From contig SCQT01000101.1 in NCBI GenBank assembly GCA_004322015.1, positions 16,807 through 80,806 of the forward strand: DNA of 64,000 nucleotides, in the 5' to 3' direction. The stretch is from Chitinophagaceae bacterium. GTDB taxonomy: Bacteria; Bacteroidota; Bacteroidia; Chitinophagales; Chitinophagaceae. Made by a program: the position numbers and the translations under genes. Below are positions 9,306-17,019 of this stretch, one piece after another. The notes below the pieces were generated by a model, which worked only from the letters and a program-made list of their open reading frames with translations, searched no databases and had not been told where the DNA came from. The stretch's first letter is position 1. Every line of letters starts with the position of its first letter.

Positions 9306-10241
9306 ATGAGGATATTGATAACGGGTTCTAACGGATTGTTAGGGCAACATCTGATCAAATTATTAAAACAGAACAACAATCACCGGATCATTGCTACCGC
9401 ACGGGGTGGAAATCGCCTGAAAGATCAAAACGGCTATCAATATATATCATTGGATATTTGTGATGAAACTCAGGTGAAAAAAGTAATTGCTGATAATGTT
9501 CCCGATGTGATTATCCATTGCGCTGCTATGACGCAGGTGGATGATTGTGAAATAAAAAAAGAGCAGTGCTGGAGAGCTAATGTGCTTGCCACACAATATT
9601 TGATAAAAGCGGCGCAGCAGATAAAGTCTTCATTCCTGTTAGTCTCCACTGATTTTATTTTTAATGGCGAATCAGGCCCTTATGATGAAAACGCCTTGCC
9701 GGATCCATTGAGCTATTACGGCATGAGCAAATTGGCTGCAGAGATGCTGCTGATGACCAGCCAATTACGTTGGGCCATCGCACGCACTGTGTTGGTGTAT
9801 GGCATTGCGGAGGATATGAGCCGTTCTAATATTATCCTCTGGGTTAAAAAAAGTTTGGAACAGGGTAAGAAGATCAGGGTGGTGGATGATCAATGGCGGA
9901 CCCCCACATTAGTGCAGGATCTCGCGATGGGTTGTCAACTGATCACGGAGAAATTTCTGGCGAATAATGATGTTGACACAAATAAAATATCGGGTATTTT
10001 CAATATTTCAGGGAGGGATTTTCTAACTCCTTATGAAATGGCATTGAAAACTGCGGATTACTTTCATCTGGATAAATCGCTCATTGAAAAAGCGGATGCT
10101 TCTTCTTTTACGCAAACTGCCAAACGCCCGCCAAAAACGGGTTTTATTATTGATAAAGCGGGGGAAATGTTGGGGTATAAGCCACATAGCTTTGGGGAAG
10201 GAATAAAAATAATGGGAGAGGAGCTCATTGCGGAAAAGTAG
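9306..10241 (+). CDS. NAD(P)-dependent SDR epimerase/reductase, RmlD-like
   Basis: The 311-residue extended short-chain dehydrogenase has the N-terminal Rossmann motif TGSNGLLGQH and a STDFIFNG segment. The catalytic Y-x3-K is in LSYYGMSKLAAE. The sequence is closest in style to dTDP-4-dehydrorhamnose reductases (RmlD/SDR). The substrate cannot be fixed from the sequence, and no other nucleotide-sugar gene is adjacent, so a housekeeping or cell-envelope role remains open. Confidence 0.85.
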   Translation: MRILITGSNGLLGQHLIKLLKQNNNHRIIATARGGNRLKDQNGYQYISLDICDETQVKKVIADNVPDVIIHCAAMTQVDDCEIKKEQCWRANVLATQYLIKAAQQIKSSFLLVSTDFIFNGESGPYDENALPDPLSYYGMSKLAAEMLLMTSQLRWAIARTVLVYGIAEDMSRSNIILWVKKSLEQGKKIRVVDDQWRTPTLVQDLAMGCQLITEKFLANNDVDTNKISGIFNISGRDFLTPYEMALKTADYFHLDKSLIEKADASSFTQTAKRPPKTGFIIDKAGEMLGYKPHSFGEGIKIMGEELIAEK

Positions 10242-10406
10242 CGCAAATTTATCAATTGCTAAGGCCAGTCGTATGGCGGCCGGATAATATCGGGAATGTT
10301 AGTTCATTAAGATTTATTTATATTTTGTGTGTTAAATCATGACATTGAAATGCGGCAGGGATTTGATTTTTTTGGTATTTTACGTTAAAACAATAAAACA
10401 AACATT

Positions 10407-10760
10407 ATGACGCTTCGCGAAGCCCAGGACCGTGTGGATCAATGGATCCAGCTACACGGAGTACGCTATTTTAATGAGTTGACGAATATGGCTGTCCTTA
10501 CCGAAGAAGTGGGAGAGGTGGCTCGTATCATTTCCAGACAGTATGGCGAGCAATCCTTTAAAGAAAATGAGAAGAAAAAGGAACTGGCCGATGAGTTGGC
10601 AGATGTGCTTTGGGTGCTGCTTTGCTTAGCCAATCAAACGGGGGTGGATCTGACAGTTGCTTTGGAGCAGAATTTTGTAAAAAAGACAAACCGTGACAGT
10701 CAGCGGCATCAGCAAAATGAAAAGCTGAGGAACGGCGTATCTGAGAAAAAGCAAGGTTAA
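10407..10760 (+). CDS. MazG-like nucleotide pyrophosphohydrolase
   Basis: This 117-residue all-alpha protein shows the MazG/dUTPase-like metal site: LTEEVGEVAR (E-x2-E), then KKELADELADVLWVLLCLAN with the E-x3-D partner. It probably hydrolyses a non-canonical NTP to NMP and pyrophosphate. Bacteroidota carry such short single-domain MazG proteins widely. It stands alone, 165 bp downstream of the epimerase gene. Confidence 0.88.
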   Translation: MTLREAQDRVDQWIQLHGVRYFNELTNMAVLTEEVGEVARIISRQYGEQSFKENEKKKELADELADVLWVLLCLANQTGVDLTVALEQNFVKKTNRDSQRHQQNEKLRNGVSEKKQG

Positions 10761-10842
10761 ATTTTATCGGATGCCTTCCCTTGATTCGGAAATAAAAAAA
10801 GAATTTCAGCTTGAGAGGATAATTTTTTTCAACAGATATTTT

Positions 10843-10875
10843 TTTGAAATTAACTGAAGGAATTGTCTATTTTAG
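10843..10875 (+). promoter_or_regulatory. Promoter candidate for the symporter gene
   Basis: TTTG at 10843-10846 and TATTTTAG at 10868-10875 are separated by 21 bp. This resembles the Bacteroidota -33/-7 promoter, with one mismatch in the -7 element, about 50 bp before the symporter ATG. Confidence 0.4.
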
Positions 10876-10927
10876 CCCCCGCTAAATTATTCTACCAAAT
10901 TATTATCACCAGATTTAATTACCCTTT

Positions 10928-12577
10928 ATGCATCTTCATTTTGTTGATTATTTAATCATTGCTACCTATTTCTTGTTTGTAATCGGTATTGGGTTTTTTA
11001 TTAAAAAGCGGGTTAAAACGAGTAATGACTTTCTGATGAGCGGCAGGTCTATCCCCATGTGGATCACCAGCCTGGCATTTATTTCAGCGAACTTAGGCGC
11101 ACAGGAGGTATTGGGTATGGCGGCATCAGGCGCTAAATACGGCATCATGACGAGTCATTTTTACTGGTTGGGAGCTATTCCTGCCATGGTCTTTCTGGGA
11201 ATATTCATGATGCCTTTTTATTATGGCAGTAAAGCACGCTCTGTTCCCGAATACCTTGCCAAGCGATTTGATGAAAAGACACGTGGTTTTAATGCATTTA
11301 CCTTTGCCATCATGACCATCTTTTCATCCGGCATTTCTTTGTATGCATTGGCTTTGCTTTTTGAAGTGATATTAGGATGGAAGTTTGAATTTTCCATTTT
11401 CTTAGCCTCCGGAATTGTGCTTATTTATACATTTTTAGGCGGCTTGACCAGCGCTGTGTATAATGAAGTGTTGCAATTTTTTTTAATAGTGTTGGGTGTC
11501 GCTCCGCTGGTGTATATCGGTCTGCACCATGTAGGCGGATGGGACGGCATTGTACACAGGTTACCCGATGCTATGACGCATACCTGGAAATATATGGGAA
11601 AGGCATCGGATAACCCGATGGGAGTGGATGTATGGCAATTAGCGATGGGACTTGGGTTTGTGCTCTCCTTCGGATATTGGTGTACGGATTTTCTGGTTGT
11701 TCAAAGGGCCATGGTGGCACGTAATATGCGATCGGCCCAGAATACTCCTTTAGTGGCTGCCTTTCCTAAAGTGTTATTTCCTTTTATTGTTATTTTACCC
11801 GGTATTATTGCTGCGGCCATGGTAGCCATGCATTCCGGCTATACAATACCTACCTATAAGGGAGAAACAAATTACAATATGGTGCTGCCATCGCTGTTGA
11901 ATCAATTTTATCCGAGCGGTATCCTGGGCGTTGGTTTAACGGCTTTATTTGCTTCCTTCATGTCGGGAATGGCAGGCAATGTAACTGCATTCAACACGGT
12001 ATTGACTTATGATATATATCAGGCATATATTAAACCTAACCAGACTGATAAGCATTATCTGAACGTGGGCCGTTGGGCAACGGTCTTTGGAATTATCGCT
12101 TCCATTGGTACGGCTTATTTAGCCCGCGGGTTTAATAACATCATGGATTTTCTGCAACTGGTTTTCGGTTTTGTAAATGCGCCTTTATTTGCCACCTTCT
12201 TTTTAGGGATGTTTTGGAAAAGATCCACCGGTCACGGAGCATTTTTCGGGTTGATCAGCGGTACTGCTGCGGCTGCACTCACTTATAACCTGACTACTGC
12301 GGAAGGGAAAGGGGGGGGCATTGCCAATCTGCATCATTTTGGTTCTACAATGGCACAAAGCTTTATGGTAGCCATTATTGCCTTTTGCACCTGTTTTATC
12401 GTTACTGTCATTGTTAGTTTGTTTACAAAACCTCATCCAAAGGAGAAACTGGTTGGACTTGTTTACAGCCTTACGCCCCGGCAAAAGTTGGGACATATCG
12501 CCTGGTATAAACGCCCTGTTGCAATTGGTGTTTACGTATTAATACTGACCATTATATTAAATATTATATTTGCTTAA
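10928..12577 (+). CDS. Sodium:solute symporter (SSS family)
   Basis: The 549-residue inner-membrane protein has about 14 hydrophobic segments, starting with YLIIATYFLFVIGIGFF. It carries the SSS signature region GGLTSAVYNEVLQ and the FMSGMAGNVTAFNTVLTYDIYQ segment, where helix 8 usually coordinates sodium. Length and layout match the vSGLT-type Na+/sugar symporters, but the solute is unknown. A 71-residue membrane protein follows 11 bp downstream and may be a small partner. Confidence 0.93.
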   Translation: MHLHFVDYLIIATYFLFVIGIGFFIKKRVKTSNDFLMSGRSIPMWITSLAFISANLGAQEVLGMAASGAKYGIMTSHFYWLGAIPAMVFLGIFMMPFYYGSKARSVPEYLAKRFDEKTRGFNAFTFAIMTIFSSGISLYALALLFEVILGWKFEFSIFLASGIVLIYTFLGGLTSAVYNEVLQFFLIVLGVAPLVYIGLHHVGGWDGIVHRLPDAMTHTWKYMGKASDNPMGVDVWQLAMGLGFVLSFGYWCTDFLVVQRAMVARNMRSAQNTPLVAAFPKVLFPFIVILPGIIAAAMVAMHSGYTIPTYKGETNYNMVLPSLLNQFYPSGILGVGLTALFASFMSGMAGNVTAFNTVLTYDIYQAYIKPNQTDKHYLNVGRWATVFGIIASIGTAYLARGFNNIMDFLQLVFGFVNAPLFATFFLGMFWKRSTGHGAFFGLISGTAAAALTYNLTTAEGKGGGIANLHHFGSTMAQSFMVAIIAFCTCFIVTVIVSLFTKPHPKEKLVGLVYSLTPRQKLGHIAWYKRPVAIGVYVLILTIILNIIFA

Positions 12578-12588
12578 ATCGAAAAGAA

Positions 12589-12804
12589 ATGAAGAACGTA
12601 TTGGATCTCCGGTTTGTCATTGGCTTATTCTTCGCACTGGTAGGAATCTTCCTTTTTATCACTTCTTTTATCTCGCATCCGGAGGGTGGTAAAACTGAAA
12701 CAGTGAATTTCTGGTGCGGCATTGTATATGTGACCTTCGGTATCTTCATGCTTATTTTATGGAAAGCAGGCGGCAATAAAGAGCCGGTAGAGATGGAAGA
12801 ATAA
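12589..12804 (+). CDS. Small two-TM membrane protein
   Basis: The 71-residue ORF has two hydrophobic helices (about residues 7-25 and 43-60) separated by a short polar loop and ends with an acidic tail (EPVEMEE). It begins 11 bp after the SSS symporter stop, so it is almost certainly cotranscribed. Similar small ORFs next to Bacteroidota SSS transporters are known to me only as hypothetical proteins. A role as transporter accessory is inferred from position. Confidence 0.75.
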   Translation: MKNVLDLRFVIGLFFALVGIFLFITSFISHPEGGKTETVNFWCGIVYVTFGIFMLILWKAGGNKEPVEMEE

Positions 12805-12900
12805 TAAATGATAGAAATATCAGCAGCCAAAAAATTTCATAAAAAACTCCGCAATAATACGGGGTCACGCCCTGAGCTCAGCTTAAGTATCAATCAAAAA

Positions 12901-13281
12901 CTAAAGTTCTACAGCCATAAGTTCTTCTCCGAGCTGATGTAAGGCTTTTTCTATTTTTTCTTTCTGAGCCGGACGCGGTTTTTTAAGTCCGGTGGCATAG
13001 TGATGTATTTGTTTCTCATTTATGCCGGTTAATTGATGCCAGGCCGGCGCCGAAAAAATTTTTTTGTAGTAGGTCAAGAGACTTTCTGCATCAAACCGAA
13101 AGGATACTTTGTAAGATCCAGGCTTCAAATTACCTAACTTTTTTTGTATTTCTATGCCTTCAAGAGCAGATTGTTTCACTTCTTGCACAGTATCGCCCAC
13201 ACCATTAACACCGTCCACGTTTTCAGAATAAGCCCAATAGGCATCTTTACTTCTTTCGATAATAATTTTTATCTCTTTCAT
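12901..13281 (-). CDS. hicB: HicB-family antitoxin (partner toxin gene disrupted)
   Basis: The 126-residue protein has the HicB N-terminal fold: IIIERSKDAYWAYSENVDG, then GVGDTVQEVKQSALEGIEI. A C-terminal helix-turn-helix follows (TGINEKQIHHYATGLKKPRP) that would bind the operon promoter. In an intact module it neutralises the HicA mRNA-cleaving toxin. Here the upstream hicA gene, ending 7 bp before this start, is broken by an insertion and a frameshift, so the antitoxin is an orphan. Confidence 0.88.
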   Translation of the reverse strand: MKEIKIIIERSKDAYWAYSENVDGVNGVGDTVQEVKQSALEGIEIQKKLGNLKPGSYKVSFRFDAESLLTYYKKIFSAPAWHQLTGINEKQIHHYATGLKKPRPAQKEKIEKALHQLGEELMAVEL

Positions 13282-13395
13282 GACTTTATTATTTTAAATT
13301 CATTTCTTTTTTTATTTTCTTTTCAATCCCTTTCCTACTTCATCCGAACCATGGTAAGGTACCGGATAGGTTCTACCGCCTTTTTCATATATGTA

Positions 13396-13888
13396 GGGGC
13401 TTGCTCAATAGCTTGTAACATTTTTGAAATTATATTTTTTTAGCCCCGTCGGATGATTTTTATTTTTTATCTGATTTCCAATGTCATTCACTTAAGGACG
13501 TCTTAAGCCACGAAGTGGCGTTATGTAATAATCTCTATGGCCATATAGACACAGCCAACGGTCCAGGTCAGCTACGAATGATTCAACCCTTACAGGGTTG
13601 AACTGAACCGCCTCTTTTTACCGTGGGTTCCACCCACGGTTATTCATATTTTTGCCCTTTGGGCAAAGCCCTTTCTCTTACAAAAGATTCAAGTTAATAA
13701 CATTGATCCTATCCTATAAAAATGGCTCTTTTAATCCAATCTCTTCTAAGAACTTGTATTCAAAATCTTTTTCTATATATTCAGATGTAAGGTTTTTGGT
13801 AAACTCTTATCAAAACTTATACAGATAAATAATCAGAATCCTTCCAAAATGCTCACAGAGTATATGCTTTGAGTCATTGAGCAACCCC
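13396..13888. mobile_element. 493-bp MITE-like non-autonomous insertion in hicA
   Basis: The element starts GGGGCTTGCTCAAT and ends ATTGAGCAACCCC, terminal inverted repeats that agree except for one extra C. It is flanked on both sides by TATGTA (13390-13395 and 13889-13894), a 6-bp target-site duplication. It contains no credible ORF, only a cluster of hairpins. The hicA reading frame is restored exactly when the element and one TATGTA copy are removed, which fixes its ends. The transposase family that would mobilise it is not identified. Confidence 0.8.
13507..13667. repeat. Cluster of four short hairpins inside the MITE
   Basis: Four perfect inverted repeats follow one another: GCCAC/GTGGC (13507-13519), TTCAACCCT/AGGGTTGAA (13582-13602), ACCGTGGGT/ACCCACGGT (13620-13640) and TTTGCCC/GGGCAAA (13651-13667). 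Every loop is 3 nt. This is REP-like architecture and would fold strongly as DNA or RNA. Confidence 0.7.
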
Positions 13889-14028
13889 TATGTAATGACT
13901 ACCTTTTATTCTCACAAGTTTCCAGCCATTCTTCTTGATTAATCTGTGCAATTCACTTGACTTCATGAAACTCGTTTTTGATTAACAAAATAAAGGTATA
14001 TATTTATATACTATCTTCAAAATATTTC

Positions 14029-14209
14029 TTATCCGAATTTGATCAGATTTATTTTCAGTTTCAACGAGTCCTTTGATCCATCTTCACCATCTCGGAATAT
14101 ATTGTTCCAACCTGATCTTTTTATCTCCAGGTAGTAGCGCGGCCGGAAATACGTATTGCTCCTGTATGCAGTCGATCATTGCAGCGCTGTCAGTTGGACG
14201 GTGCTTCAT
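14029..14209 (-). pseudogene. Degraded gene remnant
   Basis: An ATG at 14209 opens a frame (MKHRPTDSAAMIDC...) that stops after about 41 codons. A different frame over the same stretch reads TYFRPRYYLEIKRSGWNN and continues to a stop at 14029-14031. The protein-like look of both pieces suggests a frameshifted remnant, but no family was recognised. The surrounding 13967-14273 contains nothing else I can support. Confidence 0.25.
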
Positions 14210-14273
14210 TCGTACTTAGGTGTGGTATTCAATAGTAATTTGGCTCTTTTTTACAAAATATTTCACTGATTGG

Positions 14274-14377
14274 TTATGATCCGGCGAATAGAGAATATAC
14301 ACATAATACATGGCCCAAAAATAAGAAATCCGGCACTCAGGCCGGATAAAACTTCTGTGGGAGTTGGGGGATTCGAA
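14274..14377. repeat. 104-bp direct repeat, copy 1
   Basis: This stretch appears identical to 14645-14748. Each copy contains, on the minus strand, the last bases of a tRNA-Val 3' end, a terminator-like hairpin (ATCCGGC/GCCGGAT) and the first codons of the GIY-YIG gene (MYYVYILYSPDHN). Copy 1 is followed by unrelated sequence, so its GIY-YIG frame is truncated. Confidence 0.85.
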
Positions 14378-14423
14378 TGCCGACGCTCGGGTCGGCACCA
14401 CGACTTGCCTGGCAACGTCGTGG
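14378..14423. repeat. REP-like hairpin doublet
   Basis: Two adjacent inverted repeats, TGCCGAC/GTCGGCA (14378-14397) and CCACGAC/GTCGTGG (14398-14423), sit directly at the end of the first 104-bp direct-repeat copy and just downstream (14437 side) of the GIY-YIG gene. The arrangement resembles a paired REP element. Confidence 0.55.
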
Positions 14424-14436
14424 CCCGCTATCATAC

Positions 14437-14682
14437 TCACGAATATTTTTCAATAAATTGACGGAGACGCTCCGGTGAGAGATTTTTCAATTTCTTCTCC
14501 AAAATCAAAGCATCTCCTCTTGTGCTTTTTTCAATGACACATTTTATTATCCACGGAGCATACGGTGATGTTGATTTTTCATAACCCGAATTATGACGAT
14601 ATAATCTTGCTTCCATATTATTAGTTTGTCCAATATAAAAGCGATTATGATCCGGCGAATAGAGAATATACACATAATACAT
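14437..14682 (-). CDS. GIY-YIG nuclease domain protein
   Basis: The 81-residue single-domain protein reads MYYVYILYSPDHNRFYIGQT, with the GIY-YIG motif as YVY...YIG. The catalytic arginine context is NNMEARLYRH and the metal-binding glutamate is in LEKKLKN. Small proteins of this kind (UvrC N-terminal-like, YhbQ-like) are common beside Bacteroidota tRNA genes. It lies just outside attL and would have stood downstream of the tRNA-Val terminator before the phage integrated. Its 5' end is duplicated at 14274-14306. Confidence 0.85.
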   Translation of the reverse strand: MYYVYILYSPDHNRFYIGQTNNMEARLYRHNSGYEKSTSPYAPWIIKCVIEKSTRGDALILEKKLKNLSPERLRQFIEKYS

Positions 14683-14748
14683 GGCCCAAAAATAAGAAAT
14701 CCGGCACTCAGGCCGGATAAAACTTCTGTGGGAGTTGGGGGATTCGAA
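14645..14748. repeat. 104-bp direct repeat, copy 2 (overlaps attL)
   Basis: This is the second copy of the 14274-14377 repeat, offset by 371 bp. It includes the start of the intact GIY-YIG gene, its upstream hairpin and the first 21 bp of the attL core. Confidence 0.85.
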
Positions 14749-14771
14749 CCCGCGACCCTCTGCTTGTAAGG
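14728..14771. other. attL (displaced 3' half of tRNA-Val)
   Basis: The 44 bp starting GTGGGAGTTGGGGGATTCGA and ending GCTTGTAAGG are identical to 62406-62449. The tRNA 5' half is absent here: after position 14771 the sequence leaves the tRNA, as expected for the distal attachment site. Confidence 0.93.
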
Positions 14772-14885
14772 GAGGGGCGTTCTCTTTTTTAGAGGTTAAA
14801 TCCTTATCCTGTAAGACTTTCAGTATTAGGTTATTCTTTAATATTGATGAATTATAAAAGCTTTACTAACTATTTTACTAACCGG

Positions 14886-15314
14886 TTATTTCCTCAACAA
14901 ATCGCTTTCTTTTGAATGAATGCTAATCAGGTCGTCATGCAGCTCTTTTACTGTTTCAATCGCTTTTTTGATGTCTCTTTGCCTGTTCTTAAGCTCTTTC
15001 TGCAATTCTTTGTCTTTCGTGATGATAGGTTGCCGGGCAGCCAGTGGGATGCCCTTTCTATAGTTTTGAATAATGTCATTAATAATGTCTATTTCTTTCA
15101 AGGCTACCCGGGCCTGCAAGGCAATTCTGGTGCCCAATAAAGTGGGTATGACCGGGACCGTTGACCGGTCAAATAATTCAACTCTCAGTTCATCCTCGAG
15201 CTTTTTTATCTGTATGGTAACGGTCGGCTGGCTGACTTTGCATTTTTTAGCCGCTTCCCGTATGCCGCCTTCATCAATGATTGCTATCAGGTATTTGAGT
15301 TGCTGGATGGTCAT
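14886..15314 (-). CDS. LysR-type HTH-only regulator with coiled-coil tail
   Basis: Residues 1-60 form a typical LysR winged helix: MTIQQLKYLIAIIDEGGIRE, then AAKKCKVSQPTVTIQIKKLE and LFDRS. The effector-binding domain of LysR proteins (about 200 residues) is missing. It is replaced by a charged helical tail (about residues 90-142, DKELQKELKNRQRDIKKAIE) that may form a coiled coil. It is the last gene of the leftward lysogeny module, next to attL. A DNA-binding role in lysogeny or host-gene control is inferred. Confidence 0.75.
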   Translation of the reverse strand: MTIQQLKYLIAIIDEGGIREAAKKCKVSQPTVTIQIKKLEDELRVELFDRSTVPVIPTLLGTRIALQARVALKEIDIINDIIQNYRKGIPLAARQPIITKDKELQKELKNRQRDIKKAIETVKELHDDLISIHSKESDLLRK

Positions 15315-15338
15315 ATAGATAAATTAGTTACTATTAGT

Positions 15339-15824
15339 TCAGATATAGCTTTTAATAATGTCCTTATATTCAGGGGTCTGTCGGATATTATTTAATAAAT
15401 CATTATTTCTAAGCATTTCAAGGTTATTAAAGCCGTTCTTTAAGGCTTTTTTCAGCCAAAATAATTCAGCCTCCTTATCATTCTCTCTCGCATAAATAAG
15501 CGACATGGCAAAACATGAATGAGGAGATCCATCCGGTTTCTTCTCTATTACTTTTTGATATAATTCTTTGGCTTTAGAATAATTTTTTTTGTGGATAGCC
15601 CATTCCGCTTTTTCAAGAATTTCCTGAACTTCTTCTTCCTCAAAATCCCGCTTGTCACTAAATGTTACAATTATTAATCCTATTATAGGGCTTAAAAAAA
15701 GCGAAGCCAATAATGACCAGACAAAGCCTATTTTTCTTTTATTGCCTATAGCAGCTACCACAAACGATAATATGATCCAGAGAATAAATATCATTGATGC
15801 ATAAGATTTCAGATTAAAATACAC
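15339..15824 (-). CDS. Membrane-anchored TPR-like protein
   Basis: The 161-residue protein has two N-terminal hydrophobic helices (about residues 10-27 and 33-55) and then a cytosolic or periplasmic helical domain. The stretch EKAEWAIHKKNYSKAKELYQ and the following KVIEKKPDGSPHSCFAMSLI read as TPR repeats. It overlaps the next upstream gene by 11 bp, so the pair is coupled. In the lysogeny module such genes are often expressed from the prophage; exclusion or defence is a possibility, not shown. Confidence 0.7.
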   Translation of the reverse strand: MYFNLKSYASMIFILWIILSFVVAAIGNKRKIGFVWSLLASLFLSPIIGLIIVTFSDKRDFEEEEVQEILEKAEWAIHKKNYSKAKELYQKVIEKKPDGSPHSCFAMSLIYARENDKEAELFWLKKALKNGFNNLEMLRNNDLLNNIRQTPEYKDIIKSYI

Positions 15825-16329
15825 TTTGTGCCGCTTGCTTATTTTTATTCTTCTCTTCTTCTTCTCTTTTGTTACTAAGCGAGATGCTTTCTATTAAAAA
15901 ATAAGACACATTTCCAATTTTATCTAAATGATATTTTGCTATTACTTTCTCACCCCTCCAGTAATAATCATCAGAAAAACTATTTAGCTTGATGCCTTCT
16001 CCGTACTTATTTTGAATCATCTGGAGCAACTCACCAGCATCATTTTCGTCATTCAGTTCAATAAGAATGGCATATAACGAATCATCAACAAAAGAGTAAG
16101 TAATATCTGTCAATTTAATGTCTCCGATTTTTAAATTTTCATTTGTTTTTCTGTAGATAGAATACGGATTATTCTTTATTGATAATATCACTAAATTATT
16201 AATGGAATCCAAGGGAGTGCCTAATTTTATGTTTCTAAATCCATATTTATTGTCAAGATCAGCAACACCCCCCTGGGCGAATGAAAAGAGTGGCAAACCC
16301 AATAGCAGAAGAAACACGATTGATTTCAT
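15814..16329 (-). CDS. Secreted prophage protein of unknown function
   Basis: The 171-residue protein begins with a clear signal peptide (MKSIVFLLLLGLPLFSFAQG, cleavage likely after FAQ). The mature part alternates beta strands and ends in a lysine-rich tail (KREEEEKNKNKQAAQSVF). No family recognised. It is cotranscribed with the TM/TPR gene that it overlaps by 11 bp. An exported product in a lysogeny operon is a typical moron pattern. Confidence 0.7.
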   Translation of the reverse strand: MKSIVFLLLLGLPLFSFAQGGVADLDNKYGFRNIKLGTPLDSINNLVILSIKNNPYSIYRKTNENLKIGDIKLTDITYSFVDDSLYAILIELNDENDAGELLQMIQNKYGEGIKLNSFSDDYYWRGEKVIAKYHLDKIGNVSYFLIESISLSNKREEEEKNKNKQAAQSVF

Positions 16330-16395
16330 TGATTTAAGATTTTAGATTAAAAAAATATCCACAGTGCAAATACATTACACTTTTATCTTTTATTT

Positions 16396-16423
16396 TTGCT
16401 AAATATTTTAGCAATATTGCTAA
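16396..16423. promoter_or_regulatory. Triple TTGCTAA/TTAGCAA half-site operator candidate
   Basis: Half-sites TTGCTAA (16396-16402), TTAGCAA (16408-16414) and TTGCTAA (16417-16423) lie between the repressor and the secreted-protein gene. The last two form a perfect 16-bp palindrome (16408-16423). One more TTAGCAA occurs at 16997-17003 in front of cro. The shared half-site makes a phage regulator, possibly the repressor, the likely ligand. Confidence 0.5.
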
Positions 16424-16486
16424 TCGGACTATCACCATAAACTTCTTTAACCATGAATAAAAATAACAAGAAAAAGCCGCCTACTA

Positions 16487-16897
16487 TTAAACTACTATTC
16501 CTTCCTTATCATCGTCATTTAATCGCTTATTTACCAAAGCCTTCAAATCCTCCTCAATCAAGCGGGGAACCTTCTTCTGTTGTTCTCCCAAAACCATCGA
16601 AATAGCCTCTAACAGTACATCAACCTTAACATCAATCTTTCTCAAAGAATCTCCCAGTTCAACCGTCGCAAAGCCACTTTGTGAAAGATCCTTTTTCTTG
16701 AGGTCAGAAGAAGAAATACCGAACATTTTGGCAATAATATTTAGCGTCTCTGGTTCTGGATCATTTCTACCAATGCGCCAATTACTTACACTTTGGACCT
16801 GAACCCTCGTTGCTTCCGCCAATTTTCTATTCTGCATTCCTGCGTTTGTCATCAAAAAATCTAAATTTTTTGAAAAGAGACTGCGCTCCTTTTTCAT
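16487..16897 (-). CDS. CI-like phage repressor (XRE HTH)
   Basis: The 136-residue protein has an N-terminal XRE helix-turn-helix (NRKLAEATRVQVQSVSNWRI and the following GRNDPEPETLNIIAKMFGI). A short helical C-terminal part follows, probably for oligomerisation. There is no S24 peptidase domain, so it is not cleaved like lambda CI; induction must work in another way. It is divergently transcribed from the cro-like gene, with the switch region between them. Confidence 0.85.
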   Translation of the reverse strand: MKKERSLFSKNLDFLMTNAGMQNRKLAEATRVQVQSVSNWRIGRNDPEPETLNIIAKMFGISSSDLKKKDLSQSGFATVELGDSLRKIDVKVDVLLEAISMVLGEQQKKVPRLIEEDLKALVNKRLNDDDKEGIVV

Positions 16898-16951
16898 ATT
16901 GTTTAAAATTGTTGTTATAAATTAATTGTTGACGAAATTTGTTTACGTATG

Positions 16952-16982
16952 TTGTTTCTTGTTTCATCTTGTTGTATCTTTG
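16952..16982 (+). promoter_or_regulatory. Early rightward promoter in the lysis-lysogeny switch
   Basis: TTG at 16952-16954 and TATCTTTG at 16975-16982 are 20 bp apart and match the Bacteroidota promoter. TSS would lie shortly before 17020. The spacer holds short TTGTT repeats (CTTGTTTCATCTTGTTGTAT) spaced about one helical turn, which may be operator sites. Confidence 0.65.
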
Positions 16983-17019
16983 CATTATTAATTCATTTAG
17001 CAATTAATAAAGCAAATAT

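Larger units (their letters stand above)
13289..13966 (-). pseudogene. hicA: hicA toxin gene, interrupted by a MITE-like insertion and frameshifted
   Basis: Two halves of a HicA toxin lie on the minus strand. The N-terminal half (13966 down to 13889) encodes MKSSELHRLIKKNGWKLVRI followed by KGSHYI. The C-terminal half (13389 down to 13289) encodes YEKGGRTYPVPYHGSDEV and then GKGLKRK. Removing 13390-13888 joins them in frame across KGSHYI-YEKGG, restoring a normal HicA of about 60 residues. After GKGLKRK a one-base loss in an A-run creates an early stop at 13314-13312; the next frame continues IKKEMNLK and stops at 13289. Toxin activity is therefore expected to be lost. Confidence 0.82.

Noticed and set aside
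14216..14440. 74-aa minus-strand ORF with VVPTRASAFESPNS
   Set aside because: It is read-through of the REP doublet and the duplicated tRNA end into the copied GIY-YIG start, not an independent gene.
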